Below are positions 50,240 to 59,602 of a DNA stretch of 64,000 nt, one piece after another; position 1 is the first letter of the stretch; the number at the start of each line of letters is the position of its first letter. The translations under genes and the position numbers were made by a program. The notes below the pieces were generated by a model, which worked only from the letters and a program-made list of their open reading frames with translations, was not told the origin of the DNA and did not search any database. Location of the stretch: assembly GCA_031292555.1 (NCBI GenBank), contig JARLGV010000089.1, positions 22,760-86,759 on the forward strand. Direction: 5' to 3'. Origin of the DNA: Fimbriimonas sp. GTDB taxonomy: Bacteria > Armatimonadota > Fimbriimonadia > Fimbriimonadales > Fimbriimonadaceae.

Positions 50240-52009
50240 TTGGCCGACGAGCGGGACGAGATACGGTCGCGCATCGATATCGTCGAACTGGTCGGCCGAG
50301 AAGTGAACATTGCCCGTCAGGGCAAGAATTGGAAGGGTTTGTGTCCGTTTCACCAGGACAGAAACCCTTCCTTTACTGTGACCCCCCAAACCGGCCGCTA
50401 TAAGTGCTGGTCCTGCGGCGAGGCAGGCGATATCTTCGATTGGGTCATGAAGCGACAGAACGTCGACTTCATGGAAGCAATGCGCATTCTGGCCAAAGAG
50501 GCCGGAGTCACCCTTACTCCTCGCGGAGACGCGACTCCTCCGTCTGTGCGCCAGGCACAGGAGGACGCGATGACAGAAGCGCTTGCCTTTTTTAGGTCCC
50601 ACCTTGAGCGCAATTCCAACGCTCTCGAATACTGCGAGAGACGAGGGCTGGATCGTCAAACCTTGATGACCTGGGAGATGGGCTATGCGCCCGAAGGAGG
50701 GAGCGCCCTAGCCGTTCACCTCAAGAAGAAAGGATTCCAACTTGTCGAGTGCAAGAACTTGTTTCTCGTCGACGAAGATGCCGGGGGGGGATATTACGAC
50801 AAGTTCCGGGGACGTCTGATCTTCCCCATTCGCGACGAACGAGGGGCACTCGTTGCCTTTGGCGGACGCCTGCTGGGCGATGGTGTGCCGAAATACATCA
50901 ATAGTAGCGACACCCCCCTCTATCACAAGAGCAGGGTGCTCTACGGCATGAATCGTGCAAGGCATGTGCTGGGCAAGGAGAAGCGGGCCGTTCTCGTTGA
51001 GGGCTATCTTGACGTAATAGCCTGCCACCGCGCCGGGGTTGAAACTGCCGTGGCTTCGCTGGGCACCGCGCTCTCGGAGGAGCACGCCAAACTCTTCAAG
51101 CGGTGGGTCGAGGAAGTGGTGGTCCTCTACGACAGCGATAACGCCGGACAGAAGGCCGCAGACCGGGCGATCGGCATTCTCTCGGCAGAGGGACTTCGGG
51201 TCCGGGTGGCCCTGATGCCACCCGGCGAAGATCCCGATACTCTCCTCAAGAACGCGGGACCTGCGGTGGTTCAGCAAGCGGTCGAGACTGGTATCTCGCC
51301 TGTCGACTACAAGATGCAGGCGCTCCTCCTCAAGGAGAGTCCGAAGGAAGAGGCATTCTGGCCCAAGGCGGTACTGATCCTGGCCAATGCTACTACCGAA
51401 ATGGAACTCGATCGACATATCATGCATCTGGCGGGAATGTATCCCGGCATGACCGACGTGAACCTCACCCAAAAGGCGCTGAGAAGGGAGGTCAACAAGG
51501 TACGTCGAGCGGCGTCTCAGAACGTTCCGCCTCCAACTTCGTCGGGGATGGACTTCAAGGCGGCTAAGGGCCGTCTCGACTCGGCGGAACTAGTGGTTTT
51601 CCTGGCGTTTCTGAGTCATGAATATCGAACCAACGGCTGGCTATTCGCTCGCGCTCGCGATCTCTTTTATACGCCTCTAGCAATTAGCATCAGTGATGCC
51701 GTTTCTACCGTCTTTCCAATGGGAGCGCCTCAAGGAGAGCCTGCTCTCTGGTTGCATCGAATCGAGGACGAGGGGTTGCGTCAGTCGCTGGCTGACCTAC
51801 TACTGGATCTTCGAGCCAACAACCTTTCGGAGGCGTACATTGCGGACTCTGTGGAGCGCCTAAGAATGCTCCAACAGAAGCGCAAATTGGCTGAGATACG
51901 GAAGGGAGGACTTGATACGGCTAAGCGGCAGGAGTACCTGATGAGGCTTCGCGAACAGAAGCCTGACCCGCACAAAAAGCAACAAGATGATGATAATTTG
52001 TTCGGCTAA
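50240..52009 (+). CDS. dnaG: DNA primase
   Basis: A 589-residue replication primase. N-terminal zinc finger C-P-F-H ... C-W-S-C-G-E-A-G-D (about 38-65), the polymerase core with Y-H-K-S-R-V-L-Y-G-M-N, the TOPRIM motifs V-L-V-E-G-Y-L-D-V-I and Y-D-S-D-N-A-G-Q-K-A, and a helical C-terminus for helicase contact. It starts at TTG with AAGG 8 nt upstream, 9 nt after the preceding gene. rpoD follows, the classic dnaG-rpoD macromolecular synthesis order. Confidence 0.95.
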   Translation: MADERDEIRSRIDIVELVGREVNIARQGKNWKGLCPFHQDRNPSFTVTPQTGRYKCWSCGEAGDIFDWVMKRQNVDFMEAMRILAKEAGVTLTPRGDATPPSVRQAQEDAMTEALAFFRSHLERNSNALEYCERRGLDRQTLMTWEMGYAPEGGSALAVHLKKKGFQLVECKNLFLVDEDAGGGYYDKFRGRLIFPIRDERGALVAFGGRLLGDGVPKYINSSDTPLYHKSRVLYGMNRARHVLGKEKRAVLVEGYLDVIACHRAGVETAVASLGTALSEEHAKLFKRWVEEVVVLYDSDNAGQKAADRAIGILSAEGLRVRVALMPPGEDPDTLLKNAGPAVVQQAVETGISPVDYKMQALLLKESPKEEAFWPKAVLILANATTEMELDRHIMHLAGMYPGMTDVNLTQKALRREVNKVRRAASQNVPPPTSSGMDFKAAKGRLDSAELVVFLAFLSHEYRTNGWLFARARDLFYTPLAISISDAVSTVFPMGAPQGEPALWLHRIEDEGLRQSLADLLLDLRANNLSEAYIADSVERLRMLQQKRKLAEIRKGGLDTAKRQEYLMRLREQKPDPHKKQQDDDNLFG

Positions 52010-52059
52010 CTGGAAATTCGGCATTTTCTAAGGAAAAAGCGGTTTCGTGCCCTCTTTCC

Positions 52060-52089
52060 TTTGGCTTTGTGGAAAACCTTTTGTATAGT
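52060..52089 (+). promoter_or_regulatory. Candidate rpoD promoter
   Basis: TTTGGC at 52060-52065 and TATAGT at 52084-52089 with an 18-nt spacer, 44 nt before ATG 52133. The -10 is good and the -35 weak. Confidence 0.4.
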
Positions 52090-52132
52090 GAATTCGCCTA
52101 GGACAGCAGGGAGAGGGTCCCTTGCGAACAAT

Positions 52133-53170
52133 ATGGTTGTAGTATCGAGTCAGCAATTTCACGGGCTGACGCCGGGCAAGAAGGAAACTGAGTTTCCGGT
52201 GACGTTTGAATCGCCATGCCCCGCGCGTCAACAGCTTTCGTCAAAGGGGAATGGAAAGGCCGTTAAGCCCATCTTTAGGGAGTCCGAAGCGACCGACTTC
52301 GAGATGGAAGTGGCTCCTGCCATTCTAGATGTAGAGGGAATGCACATTGAGGACTCGGTCCGAATGTGGCTCAAGCGAATTGGGCGTATTCCTCTTCTGA
52401 CTCCTGATCAGGAAGTGGCTCTTGCCAAGCATTCAAGGGTGGGATGCAGCGAGTGCAAGATGGTTCTCATTGAGGCGAACCTGCGCTTGGTCGTAAGCAT
52501 CGCAAAGCGCTTTATCGGGCGCGGATTGTCCATGCAGGACCTCATACAAGAGGGGAACATGGGTCTTATCCGTGCCGTCGAAAAGTTCGATCCCGAGAAG
52601 GGTTTCCGATTCAGCACCTATGCCACGTGGTGGGTGCGCCAGGCGATCTCCCGGGCCATCAGCGATCACGGACGAACGATTCGGGTTCCCGTTCATACGC
52701 TTGAAGCCGTGAACCGGATGATCAAGGCGACAAGTCATCTGCAGCAAGAATTGGGACGGGAGGTAACTCCGGCCGAAGTTGGTAGAAGCTTAAACATCGC
52801 AGCCGAAAAGGTCGAGGATTTCCATCGAGCAATCGCTGAGCCGCTGTCGTTGGACACTCCGGTTGGCGAGAGCGAAGACGCTGCCTTGGGTGAGTTCATC
52901 GTCGATCGGAATAATGAGACTCCCGCAGAAGCCGCGCTCCGCTCGGTAATGCGCGGCAAAATCGAGGACATTCTCGATACGCTAAGCGACCGGGAAAGGG
53001 AAGTGATCGCGATGCGCTATGGGCTTCTCGATGGGCAGCCACATACGCTGGAAGAGGTCGCACGTTGTTTCCAGGTGACTCGCGAACGGATCAGGCAGAT
53101 CGAACAGAAGGCACTCAAAAAACTGAAGCACCCTTCCCGCGCAACCCCGTTGCGCGAGTTGCTGGTCTAG
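52133..53170 (+). CDS. rpoD: RNA polymerase primary sigma factor (RpoD type)
   Basis: A 345-residue group 1/2 sigma factor without region 1.1. Region 1.2 [17 protein letters not shown], region 2 with [14 protein letters not shown] and [13 protein letters not shown], region 3, and region 4.2 [23 protein letters not shown] 52133 is used; upstream in-frame codons fall in the promoter-like stretch. The short N-terminus leaves open whether this is the only housekeeping sigma. Confidence 0.92.
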   Translation: MVVVSSQQFHGLTPGKKETEFPVTFESPCPARQQLSSKGNGKAVKPIFRESEATDFEMEVAPAILDVEGMHIEDSVRMWLKRIGRIPLLTPDQEVALAKHSRVGCSECKMVLIEANLRLVVSIAKRFIGRGLSMQDLIQEGNMGLIRAVEKFDPEKGFRFSTYATWWVRQAISRAISDHGRTIRVPVHTLEAVNRMIKATSHLQQELGREVTPAEVGRSLNIAAEKVEDFHRAIAEPLSLDTPVGESEDAALGEFIVDRNNETPAEAALRSVMRGKIEDILDTLSDREREVIAMRYGLLDGQPHTLEEVARCFQVTRERIRQIEQKALKKLKHPSRATPLRELLV

Positions 53171-53198
53171 GGCAGTCCGACCAAGGTAGTCGGAACTC

Positions 53199-53246
53199 GG
53201 AGGTTTCCTTCGGCTCTCCCGTAAGGTGAGTCAGATGGAAGCCTCC
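53199..53246. terminator. Hairpin between convergent genes
   Basis: GGAGGTTTCC pairs with GGAAGCCTCC (one G-U) over a 28-nt loop, followed by TTCTGTC. A second small stem, CCGAC/GTCGG, lies just before it at 53177-53193. Confidence 0.45.
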
Positions 53247-53260
53247 TTCTGTCGAATGGG

Positions 53261-54016
53261 CTAGATAGCGAATCCCGAATCTTGTGGAAAGATCAGCCAT
53301 GGGTCGCGGATCTTGGCATCCTTCGATAGATCTGCGATGAGAAACGGCTCACCGCTTGCATATCGGATGTCGGCCCCAAGTTCCTGGTTGATCAGCACCG
53401 AGGCTGCAACGTCGTACAACTTCTCGCCCATTCCGATAAGCCCCCGGAATCTCTGGGTCGCCGTGAAGGTCCCATCCACGACGAAGGCGCCCGAGCACCG
53501 CATCTTCCCAGGCAGGTCAGCCTTTGGATAGCGGCGGATGAGACGTTCACTGTAACTGACAATCTCTTCGTCGTGGATCGGCCCAGCGGGAATTGGAGAA
53601 ATCGATCTGCCGTTCAGCGTCGTGCCTTTCCTGACCTCCGCCAGATACATCTCGTTGAGGTCAGGTAGATAGATGGATGCCAGTTCGAGGATATCGTCTT
53701 TGGCGTACGCGATGCTGACGCCCCAGTAAGGCCCGCCAAACGCAAAGTTCGTGGTGCCGTCGATTGGATCGACCAGCCACCAACCGGCAGATCCTTCCGC
53801 TTCGAAGCCGAACTCCTCTCCCCACACTGCACTGCCAGGTATTAGCCCAGAGAGAATCGGCCGGAGGAACTCCTCGACGGCACGGTCGCCGTTCGTCACG
53901 ACTGTGCCGTCGGGCTTCAATTCTCTCTTCAAACTTTCGCGTGCCTTTACGGCTATCTCGCCCGCTCTACGTGTGATTTCATTAAGTTCGTCGAGCAGAA
54001 GAGAAGCCGGGTCCAT
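53261..54016 (-). CDS. Inositol-monophosphatase-family phosphatase
   Basis: A 251-residue Li+-sensitive/metal-dependent phosphatase family member. Metal ligands are in W-G-E-E-F-G (about residue 65) and D-P-I-D-G-T-T-N-F (about residue 83). The third site, normally W-D-x-A-A, reads Y-D-V-A-A. Possible substrates are inositol phosphate, histidinol phosphate or 3'-phosphoadenylate; the sequence does not settle it. CATAAT lies 5 nt before the ATG and no Shine-Dalgarno is seen. Confidence 0.85.
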   Translation of the reverse strand: MDPASLLLDELNEITRRAGEIAVKARESLKRELKPDGTVVTNGDRAVEEFLRPILSGLIPGSAVWGEEFGFEAEGSAGWWLVDPIDGTTNFAFGGPYWGVSIAYAKDDILELASIYLPDLNEMYLAEVRKGTTLNGRSISPIPAGPIHDEEIVSYSERLIRRYPKADLPGKMRCSGAFVVDGTFTATQRFRGLIGMGEKLYDVAASVLINQELGADIRYASGEPFLIADLSKDAKIRDPWLIFPQDSGFAI

Positions 54017-54140
54017 GGTCTATTATGGCCATCCGCTCTGGCAAGCGTTCGTAGAGTGCCGATGGCTCGTGACTCATATGACTGCCGATCAGTGAACAAG
54101 CCGTCGCGTAGAACAAGTGAATCCCACTAGAGGTAATAAA

Positions 54141-54686
54141 ATGTCGACGATCTCCCCTGATTCCGGTCCACAGAAATGGACCATTGACTCGAGCCATTCG
54201 AGTATTGATTTCTCCGTAAAGCACATGGGTGTCTTTACCGTGCGTGGCTCGCTTGGAGCCGTAACCGGAGCCGCTGAAACCGATGGAAGCACGATTACTT
54301 CGGCAAGTCTTTCAATTGACATTGCCGGTATCACCACGGGCAACGAGCAGCGCGATGCACACCTCAAGTCGGCCGATTTCCTGGATGTCGAGAAGTTCCC
54401 TGCGATGGAGTTCAAGAGCAATTCGGTGGAGAAGATTTCGGATGCCGAATACTCTCTGACCGGAGATCTGACGATCGTCGGTAAGACCGCCCCGATCACA
54501 ATCAAAGTGGAGATTGTTCCTCCTGTGAAGGACCCTTGGGGGAATACGAGAAGCGGAGTAACAGGCGCTGGAAAGCTCCTTCGCTCTACCTATGGCATTA
54601 CCTATAACGCGACGCTTGAAACCGGTCACTTCCTAATTGGAGACGAAATCTCGTTCACTTTCGACATTCAGGCTACTGCCGGTTAG
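54141..54686 (+). CDS. YceI-family lipid-binding protein
   Basis: A 181-residue lipocalin-like protein. The family pattern begins W-T-I-D-S-S-H-S-S-I-D-F-S-V-K-H-M and continues with V-R-G-S-L-G-A, R-D-A-H-L-K-S-A-D-F-L-D and G-D-L-T-I-V-G-K-T. YceI proteins bind polyisoprenoid or amphiphilic molecules. No clear signal peptide is present, so it may be cytoplasmic here. ATG 54141 follows GAGG at 8 nt. Confidence 0.9.
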   Translation: MSTISPDSGPQKWTIDSSHSSIDFSVKHMGVFTVRGSLGAVTGAAETDGSTITSASLSIDIAGITTGNEQRDAHLKSADFLDVEKFPAMEFKSNSVEKISDAEYSLTGDLTIVGKTAPITIKVEIVPPVKDPWGNTRSGVTGAGKLLRSTYGITYNATLETGHFLIGDEISFTFDIQATAG

Positions 54687-54695
54687 TCTTTCGAA

Positions 54696-54734
54696 CCAAC
54701 GCCCAGGGTTCGACTATCAAGCCCTGGACGTTGG
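54696..54734 (+). terminator. Hairpin after the YceI gene
   Basis: CCAACG-C-CCAGGG pairs with CCCTGG-A-CGTTGG with a single central mismatch, starting 10 nt past the stop and followed by CTTTCG. Strong stem, short T-run. Confidence 0.65.
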
Positions 54735-54876
54735 CTTTCGCACTGGCCCTACGCTAACTGACTGGCCGGGGCGCACTCTGATTGATCGATCCGTGCGGAT
54801 TGGGGCCACCGAAAGCGGCCAAATGACCGAAGCTACTTGCATTCCGACTGGAAGGAAGGTATAACATTTCCTGCTT

Positions 54877-54951
54877 GCGGGAGTAGCTCAGTGGTAGAGC
54901 TTCTCGTTGCCAACGAGAAGGTCGCGGGTTCGAATCTCGTCTCCCGCTCCA
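54877..54951 (+). tRNA. tRNA-Gly(GCC)
   Basis: A 75-nt cloverleaf with acceptor GCGGGAG/CTCCCGC, D-arm GCTCAGTGGTAGAGC, anticodon stem-loop CTCGTTGCCAACGAG with anticodon GCC, T-arm with GTTCGAATC, and encoded CCA. Followed by a clear terminator. Confidence 0.96.
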
Positions 54952-54973
54952 GCTATCATATAATCGGAATAGA

Positions 54974-55001
54974 GGAGCAGCCAGTTGGCTGTTCCTTTTT
55001 T
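54974..55001 (+). terminator. Terminator after tRNA-Gly
   Basis: GGAGCAGCCA pairs with TGGCTGTTCC (one G-U), followed by six T; 22 nt past the tRNA. Confidence 0.88.
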
Positions 55002-55049
55002 GTACCAGACCGCACGCAGATTGTCCCATCTTTTGGCTGTTTTGGGTTG

Positions 55050-55412
55050 CTAGATGCCTATCCAAAGAAAGCCAGGTTTCGTCTCCAGGAATAAGCTCGA
55101 CTGGCAGTTCGGGAACAGGTCGGATAGCATCGATTCGGGTACAAACCACGGCGGCGCGGTTTCTGGAAGATTCCGAATCGAAGCGCTCAATCTGAACCAG
55201 ACGTGGGTGCGGTTTTCGACGAAGGAAAGTTCGTCTTCATAAAAATAGCCGATCGGCGTCTCTGACAGGAGTTCGAGGGCATCTCCTGTCAATCCGCTTG
55301 GATCGGTTCTTGCCGCCTTTGAGGCCTGATTGACCGAGGCGATCTGCCCGTCATGTCCGCCGCAGGCGTAAACGCACCGAAGAATGCAGGCCAAAGCGAC
55401 GCGCGTGTTCAT
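55050..55412 (-). CDS. Exported hypothetical protein
   Basis: A 120-residue protein from an ATG preceded by AGGAGAGAT, a good Shine-Dalgarno. The N-terminus is a short signal-like stretch with several cysteines (A-C-I-L-R-C-V-Y-A-C-G-G). The remainder is soluble with many Trp/Phe and a short D-P-S-G-L-T-G-D segment. No family recognised. Overlapping forward-strand reading lacks coding character. Confidence 0.6.
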   Translation of the reverse strand: MNTRVALACILRCVYACGGHDGQIASVNQASKAARTDPSGLTGDALELLSETPIGYFYEDELSFVENRTHVWFRLSASIRNLPETAPPWFVPESMLSDLFPNCQSSLFLETKPGFLWIGI

Positions 55413-55567
55413 ATCTCTCCTCTCAAATAAAAAAGTCGATGCTGCCGATCGCCGGTAGCACGACTATACAAACGCACGCAAATACTGAGGATCTAACAAA
55501 TCTAGAACAGAGGGTCGGTCCTAACAAGTATATTTACTGGTTAGGGTTGAGTCGCTGTTCTTGGATA

Positions 55568-56920
55568 TTAGGACTTGATCGACACGGATTCGGGAACGGC
55601 TGACTGAATGGCATCCTGGAGCATCCTCGGCGTGATCAGGATAACGACTTCTCGCTTGTCCTTCTCTGTAGTTGTCGATCGGAAGGCGTTGCCGATGATA
55701 GGTAAGTCCCCTAAAATGGGAGTCTTGTTGTGCTGCTTGTTCGTGCTCGACACGATCATGCCACCGAGTGCCACGGTGTCGCCGAAGTGAATGCGCATGT
55801 ATGTGTCGGCTTTCCTGACCGTCGTCTGCGGATTGCCGTTGACCAAAACCACCGCGTCGCTTACTTCGGGTTGGATGTGGAGGTTGACCATGCCATCCTC
55901 CTCGATGTATCCGGTGAACTTGAGCGTGATGCCCGTGTTTACCTTCTGATACTGGACAGTTGAGTAGTTGGAGTTTCCACTGACCATCGAGAAATACGTT
56001 TCTGTGCCAACGGTGAGCGATGCCTCATGCCCCTCGGAGGCAACGATCTTGGGGTTAGCCCGAAGCTCTGCCTTGTTGTTCGTGATCAACGACTTTAGGT
56101 TAACGATGTCGGAGGTGGTCGCCGTCGCATAGGTCAGGGCGAGATCTGCGCCTTGGGCAAAATACTGCCAGTTCCAAGAGAAGCCTGCCGTTTTGATGTC
56201 CTGCGAGTTCATTTCGGTGACCATTGCTTCTACACAAAACTGCTTCTTTGGACTGTCGGCTGCAGTCAGTGCCTTCCAGATCGCCTGCATCTGCTTGGGC
56301 GGAGCCGTGACGCTAATGACATTGGCCGCTTTGTCGAGTTGGGCGTAGGCCGTAAAGCTGCGGGTTAGGAGGCCGAAGAGGTTCTCGGCTGCTTGCGTGT
56401 GAGGCGAGTAGATCTTGGTTTCTGCGAATTCGTCGAAGAGCGGCGCATCCGGCTGGCCAGTGCTAAGAAGGTAGAGGTCACCCTTCTTCTTCCAAAGAGT
56501 TCCGATGGCGTATGAGAGCTTATCGAGTGCCGACTCGATCGTGTCCTTCTTGAACTCAATCGAGACGTCGCTCACTTTCACGCTAGTGTCGGCAATGATC
56601 GCTTGACCGGTTGCTGAGGCGATTTCCTGGATGATGGTCTTGGCATCTGCATCCGTAAACACGTTGGTGATCAGTTTGACTCGTGGAGTGGCGGGCGCCT
56701 TGGGTGTCTGAACGGCTTCGGTGCTTGGCGACGCCGGAGTTCCGGGAGTCGTTACAGGCGCCTGTGCAGGAGGAGTCGTAGGACCTGGTGTTGTCGCTGG
56801 CTTGCTCGTCGTCGGCTTTATTGGTTTGGCGTCTGCCGGCTTCGACTGGCCAGATGCCTGGCCGATCGAAGTCGCGATAAGAAGCAATGCAAGGATGGTT
56901 GTCAAGAACGTGGGTTTCAT
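55568..56920 (-). CDS. Secretin (GspD/PilQ-like outer-membrane pore)
   Basis: A 450-residue exported protein. Signal peptide (about 1-24), a long Pro/Thr-rich linker, then an STN/N-domain (about 80-150) and the C-terminal secretin pore domain. The pore domain carries the family signature T-P-I-L-G-D-L-P-I-I-G-N-A-F-R near its end and R-E-V-V-I-L-I-T-P-R. It is short for a type II or type IV pilus secretin, with only one N-domain visible. Its ATG overlaps the TGA of the Ig-fold gene by 4 nt. Confidence 0.88.
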   Translation of the reverse strand: MKPTFLTTILALLLIATSIGQASGQSKPADAKPIKPTTSKPATTPGPTTPPAQAPVTTPGTPASPSTEAVQTPKAPATPRVKLITNVFTDADAKTIIQEIASATGQAIIADTSVKVSDVSIEFKKDTIESALDKLSYAIGTLWKKKGDLYLLSTGQPDAPLFDEFAETKIYSPHTQAAENLFGLLTRSFTAYAQLDKAANVISVTAPPKQMQAIWKALTAADSPKKQFCVEAMVTEMNSQDIKTAGFSWNWQYFAQGADLALTYATATTSDIVNLKSLITNNKAELRANPKIVASEGHEASLTVGTETYFSMVSGNSNYSTVQYQKVNTGITLKFTGYIEEDGMVNLHIQPEVSDAVVLVNGNPQTTVRKADTYMRIHFGDTVALGGMIVSSTNKQHNKTPILGDLPIIGNAFRSTTTEKDKREVVILITPRMLQDAIQSAVPESVSIKS

Positions 56921-58506
56921 TTTTGCGCCGTCTTAGCCTTTGGCTGTGCCTTCTGCGAAGCGACGATGGTGATCGGGACTCGGAGCTTGGCGATCGCGGT
57001 GGGGCCGTACTGGTAGTCCACTTCGACTACGTGGTTGCCCGGCTTCAGTCCCTGGGGAAGCATAATCGTGTTCTCGACGAATCGGCCCGGGAGGATGCCT
57101 CCGTCACCGACCTGACCTACTTCGATGCGGGCCATCAGTCGAACGCCCCCTTCCAAGACCGCAGCGGTTGGGTCGGGACGGAGGGCCGTGTTGCCGCTGT
57201 TTCGGATCTGGTATTTGATTGCTACGCTTTTGGCGCCGTCCTTGATGATGAAGGGGTTCTCCACTACGAGCTCCGGTTTCTGTGTTGTCGGGACTGAGAT
57301 CGAGCAGTAGGAACTCTCGGCGAGCGCCTTTGCGTTTCCTGCTTCCTTGGCCACTAGTGCGAACCAGATGTCGCCGGATGCCGCATCCGGTACCGCCATT
57401 GAAATGTGCACACTCCGAGTCTCGCCTGGCTCGATTGGATCCGGATCGTTGTCGATCTGGACGTCCATACCGAGCGAAGTTGTGGATTCGCTAATGCCGA
57501 TGGCGCCTGCGATGTTCTGATCAAGTGCTCCTGCTGAAAGGGAAACCGCAATCGCCTTCTGGCCGTTGTTCGTAACCTTGACGTTGATGGAGCGATTTCC
57601 TCCCCGGGGGATCGAGAGGTTGATTGAACTGGGCTCGATGGTAACCGGTGTCTGCTCCATAGTTGCCGCCTCGGTTTGGAGAGTCGCTTGGCCCTTTGAC
57701 ACGACATAGTCGACGACGATCGGATCGAGGGACCTCGTTCCCGAAATCGCCCGAAACTGCATTCGGTACTGGCCGTCTGGCAGAATCGGCACGAGGAAGG
57801 AGATGTTCCGCTTTGTCTGAGGCATCAGGTTGCGATCGTCGAGCCTGAACTCGTTTACGATCCGGCCGGATGGCATCGATCGCAAGGACCCGAATGCTCC
57901 GATTGTCGTAAAGCCGTCGCCGATGCTCTCCACCGGCAGTGTCGCGAGGTACCCAGACTTTGCGCCCGGCATTCGTGTGAGAGTCGGTGTCGAGACCCGA
58001 AGTGCCGGCTTGACGTTCTTGCCGGCGATGAGGACGATCGGAATCTCGTACATGACGGAGGACTTCGTCACCGAGCCGTCCGGACGGGGCGTGACCTTGA
58101 GCATGCACCAGTAGGTGCCGTCGGAACCGCGCGGCACCGAGAGCTTGAGGTGGATGTCCTTTCTCTGGCCTGGGTCGACCTGGACGTCCTGCGTCTTGGT
58201 ATCGAACCAGGTTGAGCAGTCGCGAGGATTGTCTGCGCCGTAAACCGTGTGATACGTCCAGTCCTCCATCGTAAACGAGAGAACTTCGAATGTTGCGGTC
58301 TCCCGGATCTGGCGAGGGTTGTCTGCCGTGAACCGGAGGTCTGCCGTCTGTCCGGCCTTGACCACGACGCGCTGTAACAGTGGGGAGATCAGCAGTCCTC
58401 CGATCTCGGTTTGGGCGTTGGGAGCAGTCTGCTGGGCTCCCGCAAGTGGAATGGTCGCAACCATCGCCGCAATCATCGCCAAGGGTGTGAGAATTCTTCT
58501 AGTCAT
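56917..58506 (-). CDS. Exported Ig-fold chaperone-like protein
   Basis: A 529-residue exported protein translationally coupled to the secretin. Signal peptide (about 1-24). The first ~125 residues follow a chaperone/DUF916-type Ig pattern (I-S-P-L-L-Q-R-V-V-V-K-A-G-Q-T and G-Q-R-K-D-I-H-L-K-L-S-V-P, with T-Y-W-C-M-L). Two further beta-sandwich regions follow (about 250-380 and 400-515), with repeats of the form I-x-P-G-E-T-R-S-V-H-I. It may present exported subunits to the secretin or form a surface scaffold. ATG 58504-58506 has AAGGA 10 nt upstream. Confidence 0.72.
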   Translation of the reverse strand: MTRRILTPLAMIAAMVATIPLAGAQQTAPNAQTEIGGLLISPLLQRVVVKAGQTADLRFTADNPRQIRETATFEVLSFTMEDWTYHTVYGADNPRDCSTWFDTKTQDVQVDPGQRKDIHLKLSVPRGSDGTYWCMLKVTPRPDGSVTKSSVMYEIPIVLIAGKNVKPALRVSTPTLTRMPGAKSGYLATLPVESIGDGFTTIGAFGSLRSMPSGRIVNEFRLDDRNLMPQTKRNISFLVPILPDGQYRMQFRAISGTRSLDPIVVDYVVSKGQATLQTEAATMEQTPVTIEPSSINLSIPRGGNRSINVKVTNNGQKAIAVSLSAGALDQNIAGAIGISESTTSLGMDVQIDNDPDPIEPGETRSVHISMAVPDAASGDIWFALVAKEAGNAKALAESSYCSISVPTTQKPELVVENPFIIKDGAKSVAIKYQIRNSGNTALRPDPTAAVLEGGVRLMARIEVGQVGDGGILPGRFVENTIMLPQGLKPGNHVVEVDYQYGPTAIAKLRVPITIVASQKAQPKAKTAQK

Positions 58507-58863
58507 AGTCAGTGTTTCCTTCGTAATTGCCTGCGTCTTCTCTTTTTTGCTGCCAGGCTTATATGAAGTGTGTTTCCGTGAGACTGACTCCACAAGCCAC
58601 ACCTATTCCCGCCCTTCAAATGGGGCATGGCAATTCGTGAGCCTTAGTGCGGTACCGGAAATGAAGGACATCCCTGTCCTGATGCATGCTCGGCGACATG
58701 CAGGGCCGCAGCTGTTCCGCCAATCCTGGCGAATGCAAATATCTCAGCCGAATCGAGAAAACTGCGCCAATGACGGCAAGTCGACAAGGTGTTCCGCCCC
58801 GATGCAACCTGTTTTGGTCCGGCAAGGCGGGTCGGGCTAGTTTCCCTGTGAGCAGCCTTGGCT
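58507..58863. other. Gap between secreted-protein and Ig-fold genes
   Basis: About 357 bases. Short open frames on both strands have poor composition. The part nearest the Ig-fold gene holds an A-rich run (near 58540-58550, reverse strand AAAAAAGAG) and the AAGGA ribosome-binding site. I see no clear hairpin or riboswitch. It could be a long leader. Confidence 0.5.
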
Positions 58864-59487
58864 CTAGTTGCTCTGAACCTCAATAATGCCATTGTTCTGA
58901 TAGTCGCCCGGTCCGTTATCCGCTCCAACCGATATCGTTCGGCTCAGATTTAGACGAAGCACTCCCCCGGTAGCGTAGACATTGAACTGTGGCCCGCTGG
59001 CGGTGAAGACCGAGTTGAGATTAATGCTCGGAACTTGACCACTGTCGAACAGCACTGCGCTCGTCTTGTTGTTAAAGCACTGAACGCGCCCTTGTAGGTC
59101 GATCGACTGCTTGCCTGTTGGCGTGCCCGAGGTTTTTGCCGGATCCCCAAACTGTGCAAGCTCAAGTGTCAGCGTTCCGTTGTGATAGAGCAGGATCGTA
59201 TTCGTCTCGGTGGTGACTCCTGTGCCCCAGCCCGTCACCCTCCAGTTCGCGCTTAAGGTTCCTGTAACGTAAAGGAAAGGTCCTACATCGACGACTGTCT
59301 TCAGGTTCACGGATGCATTGCCTGCTCGTGAGTAATCGGCATTGACAGCATCGAAGCTGTAGTAGCGAAAGGTACGTTGGGAACTATTGCTGCCGCTCCC
59401 GCCATCGGTGCTCTGCTCAGATTGGGCACTTGCGCATGCGATTGCTCCCAAAAAAAGTACGGCGGCAAGTGAGTGGTTGCGGATCAT
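58864..59487 (-). CDS. Exported beta-rich protein upstream of the secretin operon
   Basis: A 207-residue protein with a signal peptide (about 1-21, ending A-C-A-S-A-Q), a Ser/Gly linker, then a beta-rich domain with alternating polar/hydrophobic strands (V-N-L-K-T-V-V-D-V-G-P-F-L-Y-V, T-I-L-L-Y-H-N-G-T-L-T-L-E-L-A, V-L-R-L-N-L-S-R-T-I-S-V). Two cysteines are present. Its layout and place before a chaperone-like and a secretin gene suggest a candidate exported or pilus-like subunit; this is inference. Confidence 0.68.
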   Translation of the reverse strand: MIRNHSLAAVLFLGAIACASAQSEQSTDGGSGSNSSQRTFRYYSFDAVNADYSRAGNASVNLKTVVDVGPFLYVTGTLSANWRVTGWGTGVTTETNTILLYHNGTLTLELAQFGDPAKTSGTPTGKQSIDLQGRVQCFNNKTSAVLFDSGQVPSINLNSVFTASGPQFNVYATGGVLRLNLSRTISVGADNGPGDYQNNGIIEVQSN

Positions 59488-59602
59488 CGTGTTTACCGTT
59501 AGTGTTTCGATTTGTCAGTTCATCTCGTTGCGACTCGCCGCTCGTCGTACTGCGGGCCGCTTCTCTTTTTCGTCGTGCCTGACGGTTGAGAGTATCTGCG
59601 CC

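Noticed and set aside
54837..55242. Forward frames around tRNA-Gly and opposite the 55050-55412 gene
   Set aside because: The first runs through a perfect tRNA; the second lacks a ribosome-binding site, whereas the reverse-strand gene has AGGAGAGAT before its ATG.
58507..58863. Possible c-di-GMP or other riboswitch in the leader of the Ig-fold/secretin genes
   Set aside because: I could not match conserved riboswitch core sequences on the coding strand; only an A-rich stretch and a ribosome-binding site are evident.
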